Below, one piece after another: positions 7,193 to 16,235 of a DNA stretch of 64,000 nt. The stretch comes from Armatimonadota bacterium. GTDB lineage: Bacteria; Armatimonadota; Fimbriimonadia; Fimbriimonadales; Fimbriimonadaceae. The position numbers and the translations under genes were made by a program. Numbering within the stretch: the stretch's first letter is position 1; each line of letters begins with the position of its first letter. The notes below the pieces were generated by a model that had not been told where the DNA came from, did not search any database, and saw only the letters and a list, made by a program, of their open reading frames with translations. The stretch is from NCBI GenBank assembly GCA_016125185.1, contig WGMG01000006.1:1860001-1924000 (forward strand), written 5' to 3'.

Positions 7193-8383
7193 TCAGTCCT
7201 TCTTTCGCCGACGAAGCAATGCCACCACGCCGATGCCAAGAACCGCCAACGCGGTCGGTTCGGGAACCGGAGACGTCGCCACCACGGCTTTCAGCGGCAG
7301 ATGCCCCCATCCGCCGATGTCGATCGTGTTGTTCACATCGTCGTAACAGGTCAGGCACCAGCGAGACGCGTTCTCCATTGCCTGAGCATTGGTCGTGTCC
7401 GCACCTTTCTGATATTTGTCGTCGCGGTAGACCAGATACTTGTTGCTGCCGATCGTCACGAAACCGGCCCCAACCACCCAGTGCTTATCGGTCATGAACA
7501 TCAGGTCCTGCCCTTTGTTCATCTCCGAAGTGATCCAATTCCAGGTGATTCGCCCGTCGTTCCGGGCTGTTCCATCACCGGTCGTATAGTTTCCGTTCGT
7601 CGGCAGGTTGCGCCCGCCAACATAGTGGACCTCGAGCGGAAGGTTATTCTCCTTGATATATTTCAGCTTGGCCTTCACCTGGTCGTCGTCCCAATTACCG
7701 TCATGGTTGTTCCCCATATAGCCGGCCAGCTTGGTCTGAAGTGCGGGCAACGTGTCCGGCAACGTAAAGCCGTTCTGCTGAGCCAGCCAAGCCAGGCTGT
7801 TCGTCGCCGAGCCTGGACCACAGTAATTCTTCTCCTGAGTGATGTTCGGCATGGTCGGACGGAAGTTGGCCGAAAATCCAGCGCCAGGAATGTAGACCGA
7901 CGGGTTGCCATACAAGAAGTTGTCGCCCGACGGAACACCGCCGTTCGAGTACCGCCATGTTTGGCCGACACCGACGCCGAAGAACGTTCCAAAATCGGTC
8001 TGCCCAAGTGGACTTCCGGTGACGAGCGCGCTGGCGTTCATCCCCGTGACCGGAGTCTCAAACCCGCTTCCGAGATCCCAATAGCTGGAAAACTTCAGCG
8101 GCGAACCCGACCCTGCGTCGCTGAGCGAGAGGAGCGGCATGTTTTGTACCGCCCATTCCACTCCATGCGGGGTGTCCACGTAAAGGTTGTAGTACTGGGT
8201 ACTCGAGGACGGCGCATATTCGACATCGAACTGAAACCGGCTCGAAATGACTTGAGTTTCAGAGGCGTCGCCTGGATCGACGTAGCTCATCTGATTGAAT
8301 TCAAAGGTCTGCCCCCAACAGGTGACCGCAAATGCGGTGAATGCAGTAAGGAGGGTCGACCGCAAGAGATGTTGTTTCTTCAT
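7193..8383 (-). CDS. PEP-CTERM-anchored C39-like cysteine peptidase
   Basis: A 396-residue exported protein. The start chosen is the ATG at 8383 because it gives a clean signal peptide (MKKQHLLRSTLLTAFTAFAV) and has GGGAG about 8-9 bases upstream; an ATG further out at 8554 would add 57 residues lacking this. Residues 30-180 are an unassigned beta-rich region. A C39-like papain fold follows: Cys188 in KNYCGPGSATNSLAWL, His301 in DKHWVVGAGF, and an Asp at 321-322 in YRDDKY. The tail 373-396 (VPEPTALAVLGIGVVALLRR) is a textbook PEP-CTERM sorting signal, so exosortase-dependent anchoring is expected. Whether it cuts protein, peptidoglycan or nothing is unknown. Confidence 0.8.
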   Translation of the reverse strand: MKKQHLLRSTLLTAFTAFAVTCWGQTFEFNQMSYVDPGDASETQVISSRFQFDVEYAPSSSTQYYNLYVDTPHGVEWAVQNMPLLSLSDAGSGSPLKFSSYWDLGSGFETPVTGMNASALVTGSPLGQTDFGTFFGVGVGQTWRYSNGGVPSGDNFLYGNPSVYIPGAGFSANFRPTMPNITQEKNYCGPGSATNSLAWLAQQNGFTLPDTLPALQTKLAGYMGNNHDGNWDDDQVKAKLKYIKENNLPLEVHYVGGRNLPTNGNYTTGDGTARNDGRITWNWITSEMNKGQDLMFMTDKHWVVGAGFVTIGSNKYLVYRDDKYQKGADTTNAQAMENASRWCLTCYDDVNNTIDIGGWGHLPLKAVVATSPVPEPTALAVLGIGVVALLRRRKKD

Positions 8384-8596
8384 CTTGGGTTCTCCCACCG
8401 CCACCATAGTCCTTTCCCCGTAAAAATGCAAGGAACCGTCATGGATCTTAACGGCTGGCTCTCGAAGGATTGGGTGCCCTTTTGAGCCAACTACGGGACG
8501 ATTCCAGATCAGGGGTAAGCCGACAAAACTAACTTCACCGTCGCCCTCGCCCATTCCCTGCCGTAGTAAACTTCAGTCAATAACTCGACGGAGAGA

Positions 8597-9757
8597 ATGA
8601 TGCGATACGTTGCCCTGGGACAACTCCCCAAAAAACACCACATTCAGTTTCGAAAGCCCGACGGCGGACTCTACACCGAACAGCTTTTCAGCACGCATGG
8701 ATTCAGCAGTACCATGTCCACGCTGTACCATATCCACCAACCCACCGAGGTCCTCGGCTGGGAGGATTACGGCTCCTGCGCACCCCAATATCTCGAAGAA
8801 CAGCCGCTGCGCCACCTCCACCTCAAAACCAAGAAAATGGAGCCGTTCGGCGATGCCGTCAGCGGCCGAAAATGCCTGATGGGCAACGGCGACCTCGAAT
8901 GGAACCAGGTGTTCGTCGCCGAGCAAATGTCGACCTATTTCAAGAACACCGACGGCGACGAGTGCCTCTTCATCCACGACGGAAGCGGCACCATGGAGTC
9001 CCTTTTTGGAACCATCCACTTCACGCCCGGCGACTACCTCGTCATCCCGCGCGGCACCATTTACAAGCTTCATTTCGACAAGTTGCCCGTCAACATGCTC
9101 GCCATTGTTTCGTACGGCAAGATCGAAGTCCCCAAGCGCTACCGCAACGAATACGGCCAGTTGATGGAGCACGCCCCGTTCAAGGAGCGCGACTTCCGAC
9201 CACCCACCGAGCTTCCCGTCCACGACGAAGAAGGCGAGTTCAAGGTCCTCATCCGAAGCCGCAACCACCTCACGATGTACACCTATCCCCACCACCCGCT
9301 CGACGTAGTTGGTTGGGACGGTTACGACTTCCCTTACGCCTTCAACATCAACGATTTTCAGCCGATCACCGGCAAGCTCCACATGCCGCCGCCCATCCAC
9401 CAGACCTTCCAGGGCAATGGCTTCGTGGTCTGCTCGTTCTGCCCGCGCATGCTCGACTACCATCCCGACGCCATCGTCGTGCCGTACGTCCACAGCAACG
9501 TCGACAGCGACGAAGTGCTGTACTACTGCAACGACAAATTCGGCTCTCGTAAGGGCATCGAGGAAGGTTCGATCACCATCCACCCGCTCGGCATTCCCCA
9601 CGGCCCGCAACCCGGAGCCGTCGAGGCATCGCTGGGTGCGAAGCAGACCGAGGAGCTGGCCGTCATGGTCGATACCCACCGTCCCTTCAAGCTGACCAAA
9701 GCCGCCCTCGAGATCGAAGACCCCGATTATTGGAAGAGCTGGCAGGTTCGCAAATAG
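8597..9757 (+). CDS. hmgA: homogentisate 1,2-dioxygenase
   Basis: This non-haem Fe(II) enzyme opens the ring of homogentisate to maleylacetoacetate in tyrosine/phenylalanine breakdown. The 386-residue size fits the shorter bacterial form rather than the ~430-residue form. Visible family stretches are LYTEQLFSTHGFSSTMSTLY near the start, the cupin core HFTPGDYLVIPRGTIYKLHF, and the metal site: His299 (VPYVHSNVDSDEVLYY), Glu306 and His335 (GIPHGPQPG). The start is ATG at 8597 with GGAGAG ahead of it; the ATG at 8600 would also do. It overlaps the next gene by 28 bases. No other tyrosine-catabolism gene is in the window. Confidence 0.9.
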   Translation: MMRYVALGQLPKKHHIQFRKPDGGLYTEQLFSTHGFSSTMSTLYHIHQPTEVLGWEDYGSCAPQYLEEQPLRHLHLKTKKMEPFGDAVSGRKCLMGNGDLEWNQVFVAEQMSTYFKNTDGDECLFIHDGSGTMESLFGTIHFTPGDYLVIPRGTIYKLHFDKLPVNMLAIVSYGKIEVPKRYRNEYGQLMEHAPFKERDFRPPTELPVHDEEGEFKVLIRSRNHLTMYTYPHHPLDVVGWDGYDFPYAFNINDFQPITGKLHMPPPIHQTFQGNGFVVCSFCPRMLDYHPDAIVVPYVHSNVDSDEVLYYCNDKFGSRKGIEEGSITIHPLGIPHGPQPGAVEASLGAKQTEELAVMVDTHRPFKLTKAALEIEDPDYWKSWQVRK

Positions 9758-10875
9758 ACTTCGCTGAGCATTTTCGCGACCACATCTTTTCGCGGTGGAT
9801 TCCGCGCGCCATCGACCCTGTCCACGGCGGATTCCACCAAAACTACAGTGAGGATTGGACCGAGTTGCCGGACCGCACCCGGAGCCTCGTCTACCTCTGT
9901 CGGATGATCTGGCTCGCTGCCGTCGGAGGGCATCATGAAGCCGTGGAGCATGGCTGTCAGACGCTTTGGGAACAGTTTTGGGACAACGACTACGGCGGCT
10001 TTGTCTGGGAAATCGGGTTGGATGACACAGTGGTTGAATCCGAAAAGCACCTTTACGGACAGGCCTTCGCCGTCTTTGCTCTGGCTCGTGCTGGCAAGCT
10101 CGCCGACGCCAATTGGGCCTTCCAATGGTTCGACCTCCATGCCCGCGACCCGCTCTACGGTGGCTATGTCGAAACCCTCTGGTCAAACGGCGACCAAAAG
10201 GTCACCGGTGAAGGGACCGACGCACTCGGCACGCCCTACGGACTCAAGTCGATGAACGCCCACCTGCACCTGCTGGAAGCCCTTACGGAGCTTGGACATG
10301 CCCTTCCCGACCAACGAGTCATTGGCGCGCTGAACGAGGTCTTCGACGTTTTCCGCAAATGGCTTGTCTTCCCAGACGGGCGGCTCCTCTACTATGCGAC
10401 CCAAGACTATCGCTCGGCGAGCGAAGTCGACTCCTACGGCCACGCGATGGAAGCCGCGTTTCTTCTTGTCGAAGCCGCCGAGGTCCTGGATCTAGCCGTC
10501 GAAGAAACCTGGGCTCAGGCAAAAACGATTGTAGACCGAACCCTCTCGGTCGCGTGGGATCACGACCATGGCGGTCTGTTTTACGAAGGCGAATTCGGCA
10601 AACCGCCGCATAACTGCGACAAGATTTGGTGGGCTCAAGCCGAATCTTTCAACGTTCTTCGGCTGATGGCCGAAAGGTTTGGCTCGCCCTACACCGACTT
10701 CTGTGATCGCCAGTGGCGCTTCATCAGCGATCATATAATCGACCACGAACACAAAGGCTGGCGTCCGATCGTCCTCGCCGACGGCTCCCCCATCCCTGGC
10801 TCTATCAAAAGCGACGCCTGGACCGAAGGGTATCACCAGGGTCGAGCCGTCTCCTTAGCTGGGCCACCGAGTTAA
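9730..10875 (+). CDS. N-acylglucosamine 2-epimerase (AGE) family protein
   Basis: AGE-family (alpha/alpha)6-barrel enzymes epimerise or isomerise sugars such as GlcNAc, mannose or cellobiose. The 381 residues show HGGFHQNYSEDW, the conserved ESEKHLYGQAFAVFALA, EVDSYGHAMEAAFLLVEAA, KIWWAQAESFNVLRLM and a final WTEGYHQGR. The best start is a TTG at 9730 inside the end of hmgA; no ATG/GTG alternative sits near the N-terminus, so translational coupling is likely. Family members usually end in several more hydrophobic residues after the GR pair. Here the tail after GRAV is SLAGPPS, and a damaged second copy of this 3' end lies at 11643, suggesting that the original end was displaced. Substrate cannot be told from sequence. 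Confidence 0.85.
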   Translation: MEELAGSQIDFAEHFRDHIFSRWIPRAIDPVHGGFHQNYSEDWTELPDRTRSLVYLCRMIWLAAVGGHHEAVEHGCQTLWEQFWDNDYGGFVWEIGLDDTVVESEKHLYGQAFAVFALARAGKLADANWAFQWFDLHARDPLYGGYVETLWSNGDQKVTGEGTDALGTPYGLKSMNAHLHLLEALTELGHALPDQRVIGALNEVFDVFRKWLVFPDGRLLYYATQDYRSASEVDSYGHAMEAAFLLVEAAEVLDLAVEETWAQAKTIVDRTLSVAWDHDHGGLFYEGEFGKPPHNCDKIWWAQAESFNVLRLMAERFGSPYTDFCDRQWRFISDHIIDHEHKGWRPIVLADGSPIPGSIKSDAWTEGYHQGRAVSLAGPPS

Positions 10876-10968
10876 GAAGGAAACCCTGTATAAATACTGG
10901 GATTACTCTATGTTTCAGAATACTTTTCCTCGTACCGGTAATATCATCTGAACCCAAACGGAAGCGCC

Positions 10969-11586
10969 ATGAAAGTCAAACTTCTTACTCTCAGCATCTT
11001 CACAGTGTGCGCATCGTACGCATGTGCGGATGTAATCATCGATACTTATACTGGCCCCAATGGAGGAGTAGGAGATATTGGTTGGATTCAGTTTCCTAAT
11101 ACCCCGCCTGAGTATTTTGATCGCGCTTTCTCAATCACGTCTTCTTTCACGTTGGACGACATTACCATAAACATGTTTGGAACCGAGGGACTTGGTTTCA
11201 AAATGCTCTTAAGAGCAGATAATTCAGGTCACCTTGGCGACACAATCTGCTCGTTCAGCGGAACATTGGTAGGGAACCAGCACGACTTTACATTTTCCAC
11301 GCCTAGTCACCCCCTAATCATCCCCGGAACCTACCATCTATTGGTCGGTGGGGTCCCGTATGATTCGCATAGTCAGTTATCGGCGTGGACTATTGCATCA
11401 GATAACCACATGGCGGATTTCTACTTTGCGGATGATACCGACATCACTGGCGGACCATCGAATATATTAGATACAACTCTGCGGATCACTGGTTCTCCTG
11501 TTCCCGAGACTTCTGCAGCTTTTGCGATAACATTTGGGTCCTTAGCATTGGCAATCTCAAAACGCAAGAAGCAGTCTAGGGTGTGA
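10969..11586 (+). CDS. PEP-CTERM sorting-domain protein
   Basis: A 205-residue exported protein with signal peptide MKVKLLTLSIFTVCASYACA and a C-terminal signal VPETSAAFAITFGSLALAIS followed by KRKK, a PEP-CTERM variant with PET instead of PEP. The body is beta-rich with no recognised domain. The base composition is visibly more AT-rich than that of the flanking genes. It lies between the intact 3' end of the AGE gene and a degenerate copy of that end, which looks like the footprint of an insertion or duplication. Confidence 0.75.
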   Translation: MKVKLLTLSIFTVCASYACADVIIDTYTGPNGGVGDIGWIQFPNTPPEYFDRAFSITSSFTLDDITINMFGTEGLGFKMLLRADNSGHLGDTICSFSGTLVGNQHDFTFSTPSHPLIIPGTYHLLVGGVPYDSHSQLSAWTIASDNHMADFYFADDTDITGGPSNILDTTLRITGSPVPETSAAFAITFGSLALAISKRKKQSRV

Positions 11587-11642
11587 CAAATTTTCAGAAA
11601 CTCCAATTCAGCATGCCTGAAAGCAACGTGTACGGACGGTCA

Positions 11643-11745
11643 ATCGTCCTCGCCGACGGCTCCCCATCTCGGGCTCTATCAAAAGCGACGCCTGGACCGA
11701 AGGGTAGCGCCAGGGGCACGCGGTCATGCTAGCTACGCAACATTA
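11643..11745 (+). pseudogene. degenerate duplicate of the AGE-family gene 3' end
   Basis: Bases 11643-11726 closely match 10768-10850 inside the AGE gene (shared stretches such as ATCGTCCTCGCCGACGGCTC and CGACGCCTGGACCGAAGGGT), offset by 875 bases. This copy lacks one C in the CCCCC run, which shifts the frame, and it has TAG where the intact gene has TAT. It continues with CGGTCATGCTAGC, a plausible original gene end. The rest of 11587-11840 holds nothing recognisable. Confidence 0.75.
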
Positions 11746-11840
11746 GGAGCGCGAGACAAAGATGCCACGCTAGGGCTCCGGTGGTGACGCCTTGCCGACA
11801 TTCAGCTACAGTCTTTCGCACTTTGGATTAGAATACAAAC

Positions 11841-13292
11841 GTGCAAAAGACGAAGAAAGCCCTCGCTGTAACGGCGATATCCGTTGGGGCAATATTCTTT
11901 GTCAAAGTCGTTGGTTATAAAGTAACTCCTGGAAATATCTTGGGCCTACGAGTTGGGCAAGTCATGTTGGCAGACCGCAACACGAACAAGGCATACGATG
12001 AATTCGGGAAACCCACCTCCGTTCCCTCTCAACTGATTGAACGGAGCCGCGCGATGCAGTGGGGCAGCGGTAACTCCGACCGCTTACTCGTCTTTCGAGC
12101 CCCCTTGGCAAAGGACGTTCAGGTTGTGTTCGACGAAGGTCCGCCCATTCAACCACGTCAGGACGCAGGCTACTACTACGTGCCTTTTCCCGAGTCGACG
12201 GGGGACCTCACTCAGCATTACAAGATCTTTGAGACCGCAGATAATTGGCAGACGGTCGGCACCTGGGATTCAAAGCACTCTAACCCAAATGTTCAGGTTC
12301 AGGTCACTACTAACGAGAATCAGGCCGAGGTACTCATGAAGTCGTTGCCTTATCTCTCAACTGACAGAGTTCTTGAAGAGTACGAAATCGAGTCGTCGCC
12401 AAAACGCGAATACCCATCCGAACAAGTCCACATACCCTATCCAAGTAACCCCACCATCCTGGAGTACATTTGGCCACTGAAAGAACCCATTGAGGCGCTC
12501 ACAACTCTTCACCGAAGCTTACGAGTTGCCAAGGAAGGCTATATCGCCTTTGGTAAGGCTCCAAATATGAATGATCGGCCAAAGGCTGACAACTCGGTTT
12601 CGCTCCAAGCACTCTATGAATTCCCGAAACCGAGCACTAGTGAAGTGCAAAAGTGGAGTCCGGCCGGAAAAGCACTGACAGCTTTGCGGAACGAGGTTAC
12701 ACGAGTTGACATAAATGATCAACGTGAAAAGCGAACACTGTTACTTCAGTTTCTAGTTGGGGCCGAGTCTGTATCGTTTAATCTGCCACCTAAAGAGAAC
12801 TCAATTTTCCATCTGATCATGGGAGAGGGCGGCACCGTGCGTTCAGAGGGGAAGTACTTTCGAACTTTGGCCGTTCTTGTGAATCCCAATATCCATATTG
12901 CCGATTTGGACGTCGAATTGGCGGCCGGTCCATTTATTGAAGTCGCCCGAACGACTAAGATTTTCCAAGGAACAACTGGACTGGTGCCAGAGGGTTCGGC
13001 TGTAATCGAGGATGGCCTCGCCGTAAAAAACAAGGAAAGACCGTTCAACTGCCTCATAAAAGTATCAGATCGGTATAACGGCTGGGACTATCAGGCAAGT
13101 TACATCGACGCGTCGGGAAAAGAGCGTCCATACTTCTCGACAACAAGAAAAATAGGTGGATACGTCGGAATACCTTCAGACAATTTCCGTCTCAAAAAGT
13201 CTGAAATCCATGGCCTTGTACTTCGGGCTCGACCATACGTTCAGACTACGATCAAGGGCGTGCACCTGTACCCACAAAGCTCTACTCCGTAG
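11841..13292 (+). CDS. hypothetical exported protein
   Basis: A 483-residue protein I do not recognise. Residues 7-25 (ALAVTAISVGAIFFVKVVG) form a signal anchor or signal peptide. The remainder is a mixed beta-rich region with many aromatic residues (DAGYYYVPFPESTGDLTQHY, NGWDYQASYI). There are few Cys and no catalytic motif I can identify. It starts at a GTG (base 11841) and is more AT-rich than the polysaccharide genes that follow, like the PEP-CTERM gene before it, so this 2.4-kb patch may have a different origin. No partner gene suggests a role. Confidence 0.65.
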   Translation: MQKTKKALAVTAISVGAIFFVKVVGYKVTPGNILGLRVGQVMLADRNTNKAYDEFGKPTSVPSQLIERSRAMQWGSGNSDRLLVFRAPLAKDVQVVFDEGPPIQPRQDAGYYYVPFPESTGDLTQHYKIFETADNWQTVGTWDSKHSNPNVQVQVTTNENQAEVLMKSLPYLSTDRVLEEYEIESSPKREYPSEQVHIPYPSNPTILEYIWPLKEPIEALTTLHRSLRVAKEGYIAFGKAPNMNDRPKADNSVSLQALYEFPKPSTSEVQKWSPAGKALTALRNEVTRVDINDQREKRTLLLQFLVGAESVSFNLPPKENSIFHLIMGEGGTVRSEGKYFRTLAVLVNPNIHIADLDVELAAGPFIEVARTTKIFQGTTGLVPEGSAVIEDGLAVKNKERPFNCLIKVSDRYNGWDYQASYIDASGKERPYFSTTRKIGGYVGIPSDNFRLKKSEIHGLVLRARPYVQTTIKGVHLYPQSSTP

Positions 13293-13354
13293 AACGAAAT
13301 GGAGTGGCATGTTTAGCGACATCTTCCCGCTCCAAACACATCACCAACCAAACT

Positions 13355-13420
13355 ACCTCTTTGGACAGAGAGGTCGGTGAGCGAGGAACGAGCGAACCGG
13401 GTGAGTGCGAACCTCACGAC
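13355..13420. repeat. family A hairpin repeat, copy 1
   Basis: Stem ACCTCT/AGAGGT (13355-13374) is followed by CGGTGAGCGAGGAACGAGCG and AACCGGGTGAGTGCGAAC. Related copies are at 55784, 55973 and 60681, with different but still paired stems. It sits in a convergent gap between the gene ending at 13292 and the one ending at 13447. Confidence 0.7.
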
Positions 13421-13446
13421 ACCTGACCGACAACTAAACTTGCCGT

Positions 13447-14376
13447 CTACACAATCGTCCGAAAATACTCGACCGTCTGCGCCAGACCATCCGCCAGCGA
13501 CGTCGTCGGCTCCCAACCCAAAAGGTCCCGCGCCCGAGTCGTGTCGGGTCGACGTTGCTTAGGATCGTCCACCGCCGCCTCCAGATGCACGATCGGTGAG
13601 AAGGACCCCGTCACCTGCAGAACCGCCTTCGCAAACTCCAGCATCGTCCGCTCCTCCTGAGACCCGATGTTCACCGGCTCGTGCACATCGCTCATCATCA
13701 GCCGGTACACGCAGTCAATGGCGTCCGCGTAGAACCCAAATGACCGCGTATTCGACCCGTCGCCATAAACCGTCAGCGGCTCGCCCCGCAACGCCTGCGA
13801 CACGAAGTTCGGCACCACACGCCCATCGTCCAGCCGCATCCGCGGTCCGTACGTGTTGAAGAATCGAATGATGCGCGTGTCGACGCCCTTAAAACGATGA
13901 TAGGCCATGGTCGCCGCTTCGCCGTACCGTTTAGCCTCGTCATAAACCGAGCGCGGACCAATTGGGTTGACATTCCCCCAATACGTTTCGGGCTGAGGCG
14001 AAAAAGCCGGATCGCCGTAAACTTCGCTCGTCGAAGCGAAAATGAACTTCGCCCCTTTCTCAACACAAAGCTCTAGACAATTCTCCGTCCCCCGCGAACC
14101 AACTCGCAACACGTCGAACGGAATCCGCTTAAAGTCGTCGGGCGACGCCGGAGAAGCAAAGTGCGCCACGAAGTCAACCGGACCATCGACCGAAAACGGC
14201 TCGATGCAGTCGATCTCCATCACCGACACCTTGGGATTGCCCGCCAAATGCGCTATATTTCGCGGCGATCCGGTGATGTAATTATCGACGATGACGACCT
14301 CGTGCCCTTCGGCTAACAAACGATCGGCGAGGTGGGACCCGAGAAATCCGGCACCACCGGTTAAGACAACCCGCAT
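13447..14376 (-). CDS. UDP-glucuronate decarboxylase-like NAD-dependent epimerase (UDP-xylose synthase)
   Basis: An extended short-chain dehydrogenase of 310 residues. The start at 14376 begins directly with [20 protein letters not shown], the NAD-binding GxxGxxG. The stretch [13 protein letters not shown], the catalytic [10 protein letters not shown] (YxxxK), [13 protein letters not shown] and [20 protein letters not shown] match UDP-xylose synthases closely, as does the phrase [19 protein letters not shown]. It would convert UDP-glucuronate (made by the nearby UDP-glucose dehydrogenase) to UDP-xylose or a 4-keto intermediate. It is divergent from the RmlC-like gene, with only 45 bases between starts, so the promoters must overlap. 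Alternative: another nucleotide-sugar dehydratase. Confidence 0.85.
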   Translation of the reverse strand: MRVVLTGGAGFLGSHLADRLLAEGHEVVIVDNYITGSPRNIAHLAGNPKVSVMEIDCIEPFSVDGPVDFVAHFASPASPDDFKRIPFDVLRVGSRGTENCLELCVEKGAKFIFASTSEVYGDPAFSPQPETYWGNVNPIGPRSVYDEAKRYGEAATMAYHRFKGVDTRIIRFFNTYGPRMRLDDGRVVPNFVSQALRGEPLTVYGDGSNTRSFGFYADAIDCVYRLMMSDVHEPVNIGSQEERTMLEFAKAVLQVTGSFSPIVHLEAAVDDPKQRRPDTTRARDLLGWEPTTSLADGLAQTVEYFRTIV

Positions 14377-14421
14377 TATTTCTATTGTGGAACAAAAATG
14401 CCGCGCGGTAAATTCTAAGGA

Positions 14422-14874
14422 ATGCAATTGGCGGAAGGCGTGGTGATCAAAAGTCTGAAGTCCTTCAAGGACTCTCGGGGCTACCTCACCGAACTGTTCC
14501 GATCCGACGAACTGCCCGAGGGGTTCCTCCCCGAGATGGCATACATCAGCGTCACCCATCCGGGAATCTCCCGCGGGCCGCACGAGCACGTCTACCAAAC
14601 CGATTTATTCGGTTTTGTGGACGGAACTTATGAACTTCGACTCTGGGAAAACCGCGAAGGCTACGAACCCTGGGAACTCAAGATCGAAATCGGAAAGGAC
14701 AACCCAACCGCCGTCATCGTGCCCCCCGGCGTGGTGCATGGGTACAAAAACATCGGAGACAAAGACGCCTTCGTTCTGAACTTCCCCAACAAGCTCTATG
14801 CGGGCAAAAACCGCGCGGAGATTGTTGACGAGATTCGCCACGAGAACACCGACTCCGTGTTTACAATGGATTAA
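14422..14874 (+). CDS. RmlC-like cupin (dTDP-4-dehydrorhamnose 3,5-epimerase family)
   Basis: A 150-residue cupin. It begins [20 protein letters not shown], has the RmlC-like [18 protein letters not shown] and [20 protein letters not shown], and continues with [15 protein letters not shown], the second cupin motif. Family members epimerise 4-keto-6-deoxy sugars. The protein is shorter than classic RmlC (~180), so it may belong to the related sugar 3,4-ketoisomerase or WxcM-like group. Its place between two nucleotide-sugar genes supports a sugar-modifying role. Substrate is unknown. Confidence 0.78.
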   Translation: MQLAEGVVIKSLKSFKDSRGYLTELFRSDELPEGFLPEMAYISVTHPGISRGPHEHVYQTDLFGFVDGTYELRLWENREGYEPWELKIEIGKDNPTAVIVPPGVVHGYKNIGDKDAFVLNFPNKLYAGKNRAEIVDEIRHENTDSVFTMD

Positions 14875-14910
14875 AAGACCCGCCGACTGAGCACGGGCGA
14901 ACCTCAAACC

Positions 14911-14922
14911 GTTAATATTAAC
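14911..14922. promoter_or_regulatory. perfect 12-bp palindrome upstream of UDP-glucose dehydrogenase
   Basis: GTTAATATTAAC is a perfect palindrome ending 20 bases before the ATG at 14943, inside a 68-base gap. It could be an operator or part of an AT-rich -10 region. No cognate regulator is in the locus. Confidence 0.35.
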
Positions 14923-14942
14923 CTGGGTCTCTCGAAAAATCT

Positions 14943-16235
14943 ATGAAAGTTGCAGTTGTAGGAACGGGCTATGTCGGCCTCGTAACCGGTCTTGTGTTGG
15001 CAGACCTGGGGAATGAAGTCATTTGCGTCGATAAGGACCAGAACAAGCTGGCGATGATCCGAAGTGGGATTCCTCCCATCTACGAACCGGGTCTCGAGGA
15101 GATGCTCAAGCGCACGCTGAAGAGCGGCCACTTCAAAGCCTCTGACTCCATTAAAGATGCAGTTAAGGTCAGCGAAGTTGTATTTATCGCCGTCGGGACT
15201 CCGCCCGGACCCGATGGTACTCCTGACCTCTCCGCCGTCCGCGCCGTGGCTACGGAGATAGGCAAGAGCATCGACAAGCACACGGTCGTGGTCAACAAAT
15301 CTACGGTTCCCGTCGGCTCCGGCGACATGGTCGAAATGATCATCCGCGAGCAGGGTGTTGTGCCTACTCTCTACGACGTGGTCAGCAACCCCGAATTCCT
15401 GCGCGAAGGATCGGCGATCCAGGACACGCTCCGGCCAGACCGCATCGTCATTGGCTCCAAGCGCCGCGAGGCCGCCCTTAAGCTGATGGACCTCTACGCG
15501 CCCCTTCAGTCGCAGATCATCGTCACCGATCTCAACTCCGCCGAGCTCATCAAGTACGGCGCGAACAGCTTCCTGGCGATGAAGATCTCCTTCATCAACG
15601 CGCTCAGCCGCGTCTGCGAGATGTGCGACGCCAACATTGTGGACGTCGCCCAAGGCATCGGCTCCGACTCGCGCATCGGCAAGCAGTTCCTCAACGCGGG
15701 CCTCGGCTGGGGTGGCTCCTGCTTCCCCAAGGACGTTCAAGGTATGGTCAAAACCGCCGAAGGGCTCGGTTACGATTTCGACCTTCTCAACGAGGTCATT
15801 AAGATCAACGACGAGCAGACCATCAACTTCCTCAACCGAATCGAGAGCCACCTGGACGGCTTTAAGGGCAAGACGATCGGCCTCCTCGGCCTGGCGTTCA
15901 AGCCGAACACCGACGATATCCGCGACGCCAAGTCGCTCATCATCATCGAAGAGATCGCCAAGCGCGGCGGCACCGTTCGCGCCTACGACCCCGTCGCGAC
16001 CGACAACGTGCGCGAGCTCTACCCGAACGTCGCCTACTGCGAGTCGGCCTACGACGTCAGCGAAGGTGCCGACGCCGTTGTCGTCGTCACCGAGTGGAAC
16101 GAGTTCAAAAACCTCGATTTCGACCGCCTCGGAAGCCACACCAAGGGCAAAGTCCTCTACGATGGCCGCCGAATCTACAATCGGCGCCAGGTCGAGGGCG
16201 CAGGCTGGACCTACCACACAATCGGAAGCCGATGA
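14943..16235 (+). CDS. ugd: UDP-glucose 6-dehydrogenase
   Basis: Oxidises UDP-glucose to UDP-glucuronate with two NAD+, supplying acidic sugar for exopolysaccharide. The 430 residues show the N-terminal Rossmann MKVAVVGTGYVGLVTGLVLA, NPEFLREGSAIQDTL, the catalytic Cys260 in GWGGSCFPKD, and the C-terminal domain with GLAFKPNTDDIRDAKSL. The length is typical. It is followed by a glycosyltransferase whose ATG overlaps its stop (ATGA), so the two are co-translated. The product can feed the UDP-xylose synthase-like enzyme upstream. Confidence 0.96.
   Translation: MKVAVVGTGYVGLVTGLVLADLGNEVICVDKDQNKLAMIRSGIPPIYEPGLEEMLKRTLKSGHFKASDSIKDAVKVSEVVFIAVGTPPGPDGTPDLSAVRAVATEIGKSIDKHTVVVNKSTVPVGSGDMVEMIIREQGVVPTLYDVVSNPEFLREGSAIQDTLRPDRIVIGSKRREAALKLMDLYAPLQSQIIVTDLNSAELIKYGANSFLAMKISFINALSRVCEMCDANIVDVAQGIGSDSRIGKQFLNAGLGWGGSCFPKDVQGMVKTAEGLGYDFDLLNEVIKINDEQTINFLNRIESHLDGFKGKTIGLLGLAFKPNTDDIRDAKSLIIIEEIAKRGGTVRAYDPVATDNVRELYPNVAYCESAYDVSEGADAVVVVTEWNEFKNLDFDRLGSHTKGKVLYDGRRIYNRRQVEGAGWTYHTIGSR

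Noticed and set aside
8573-10186. 537-codon open frame on the minus strand opposite hmgA and the epimerase gene
   Set aside because: Antisense to two recognisable genes and without any family feature.
14904-16217. 437-codon open frame on the minus strand opposite ugd
   Set aside because: Exactly shadows the UDP-glucose dehydrogenase gene; composition is typical of antisense frames.
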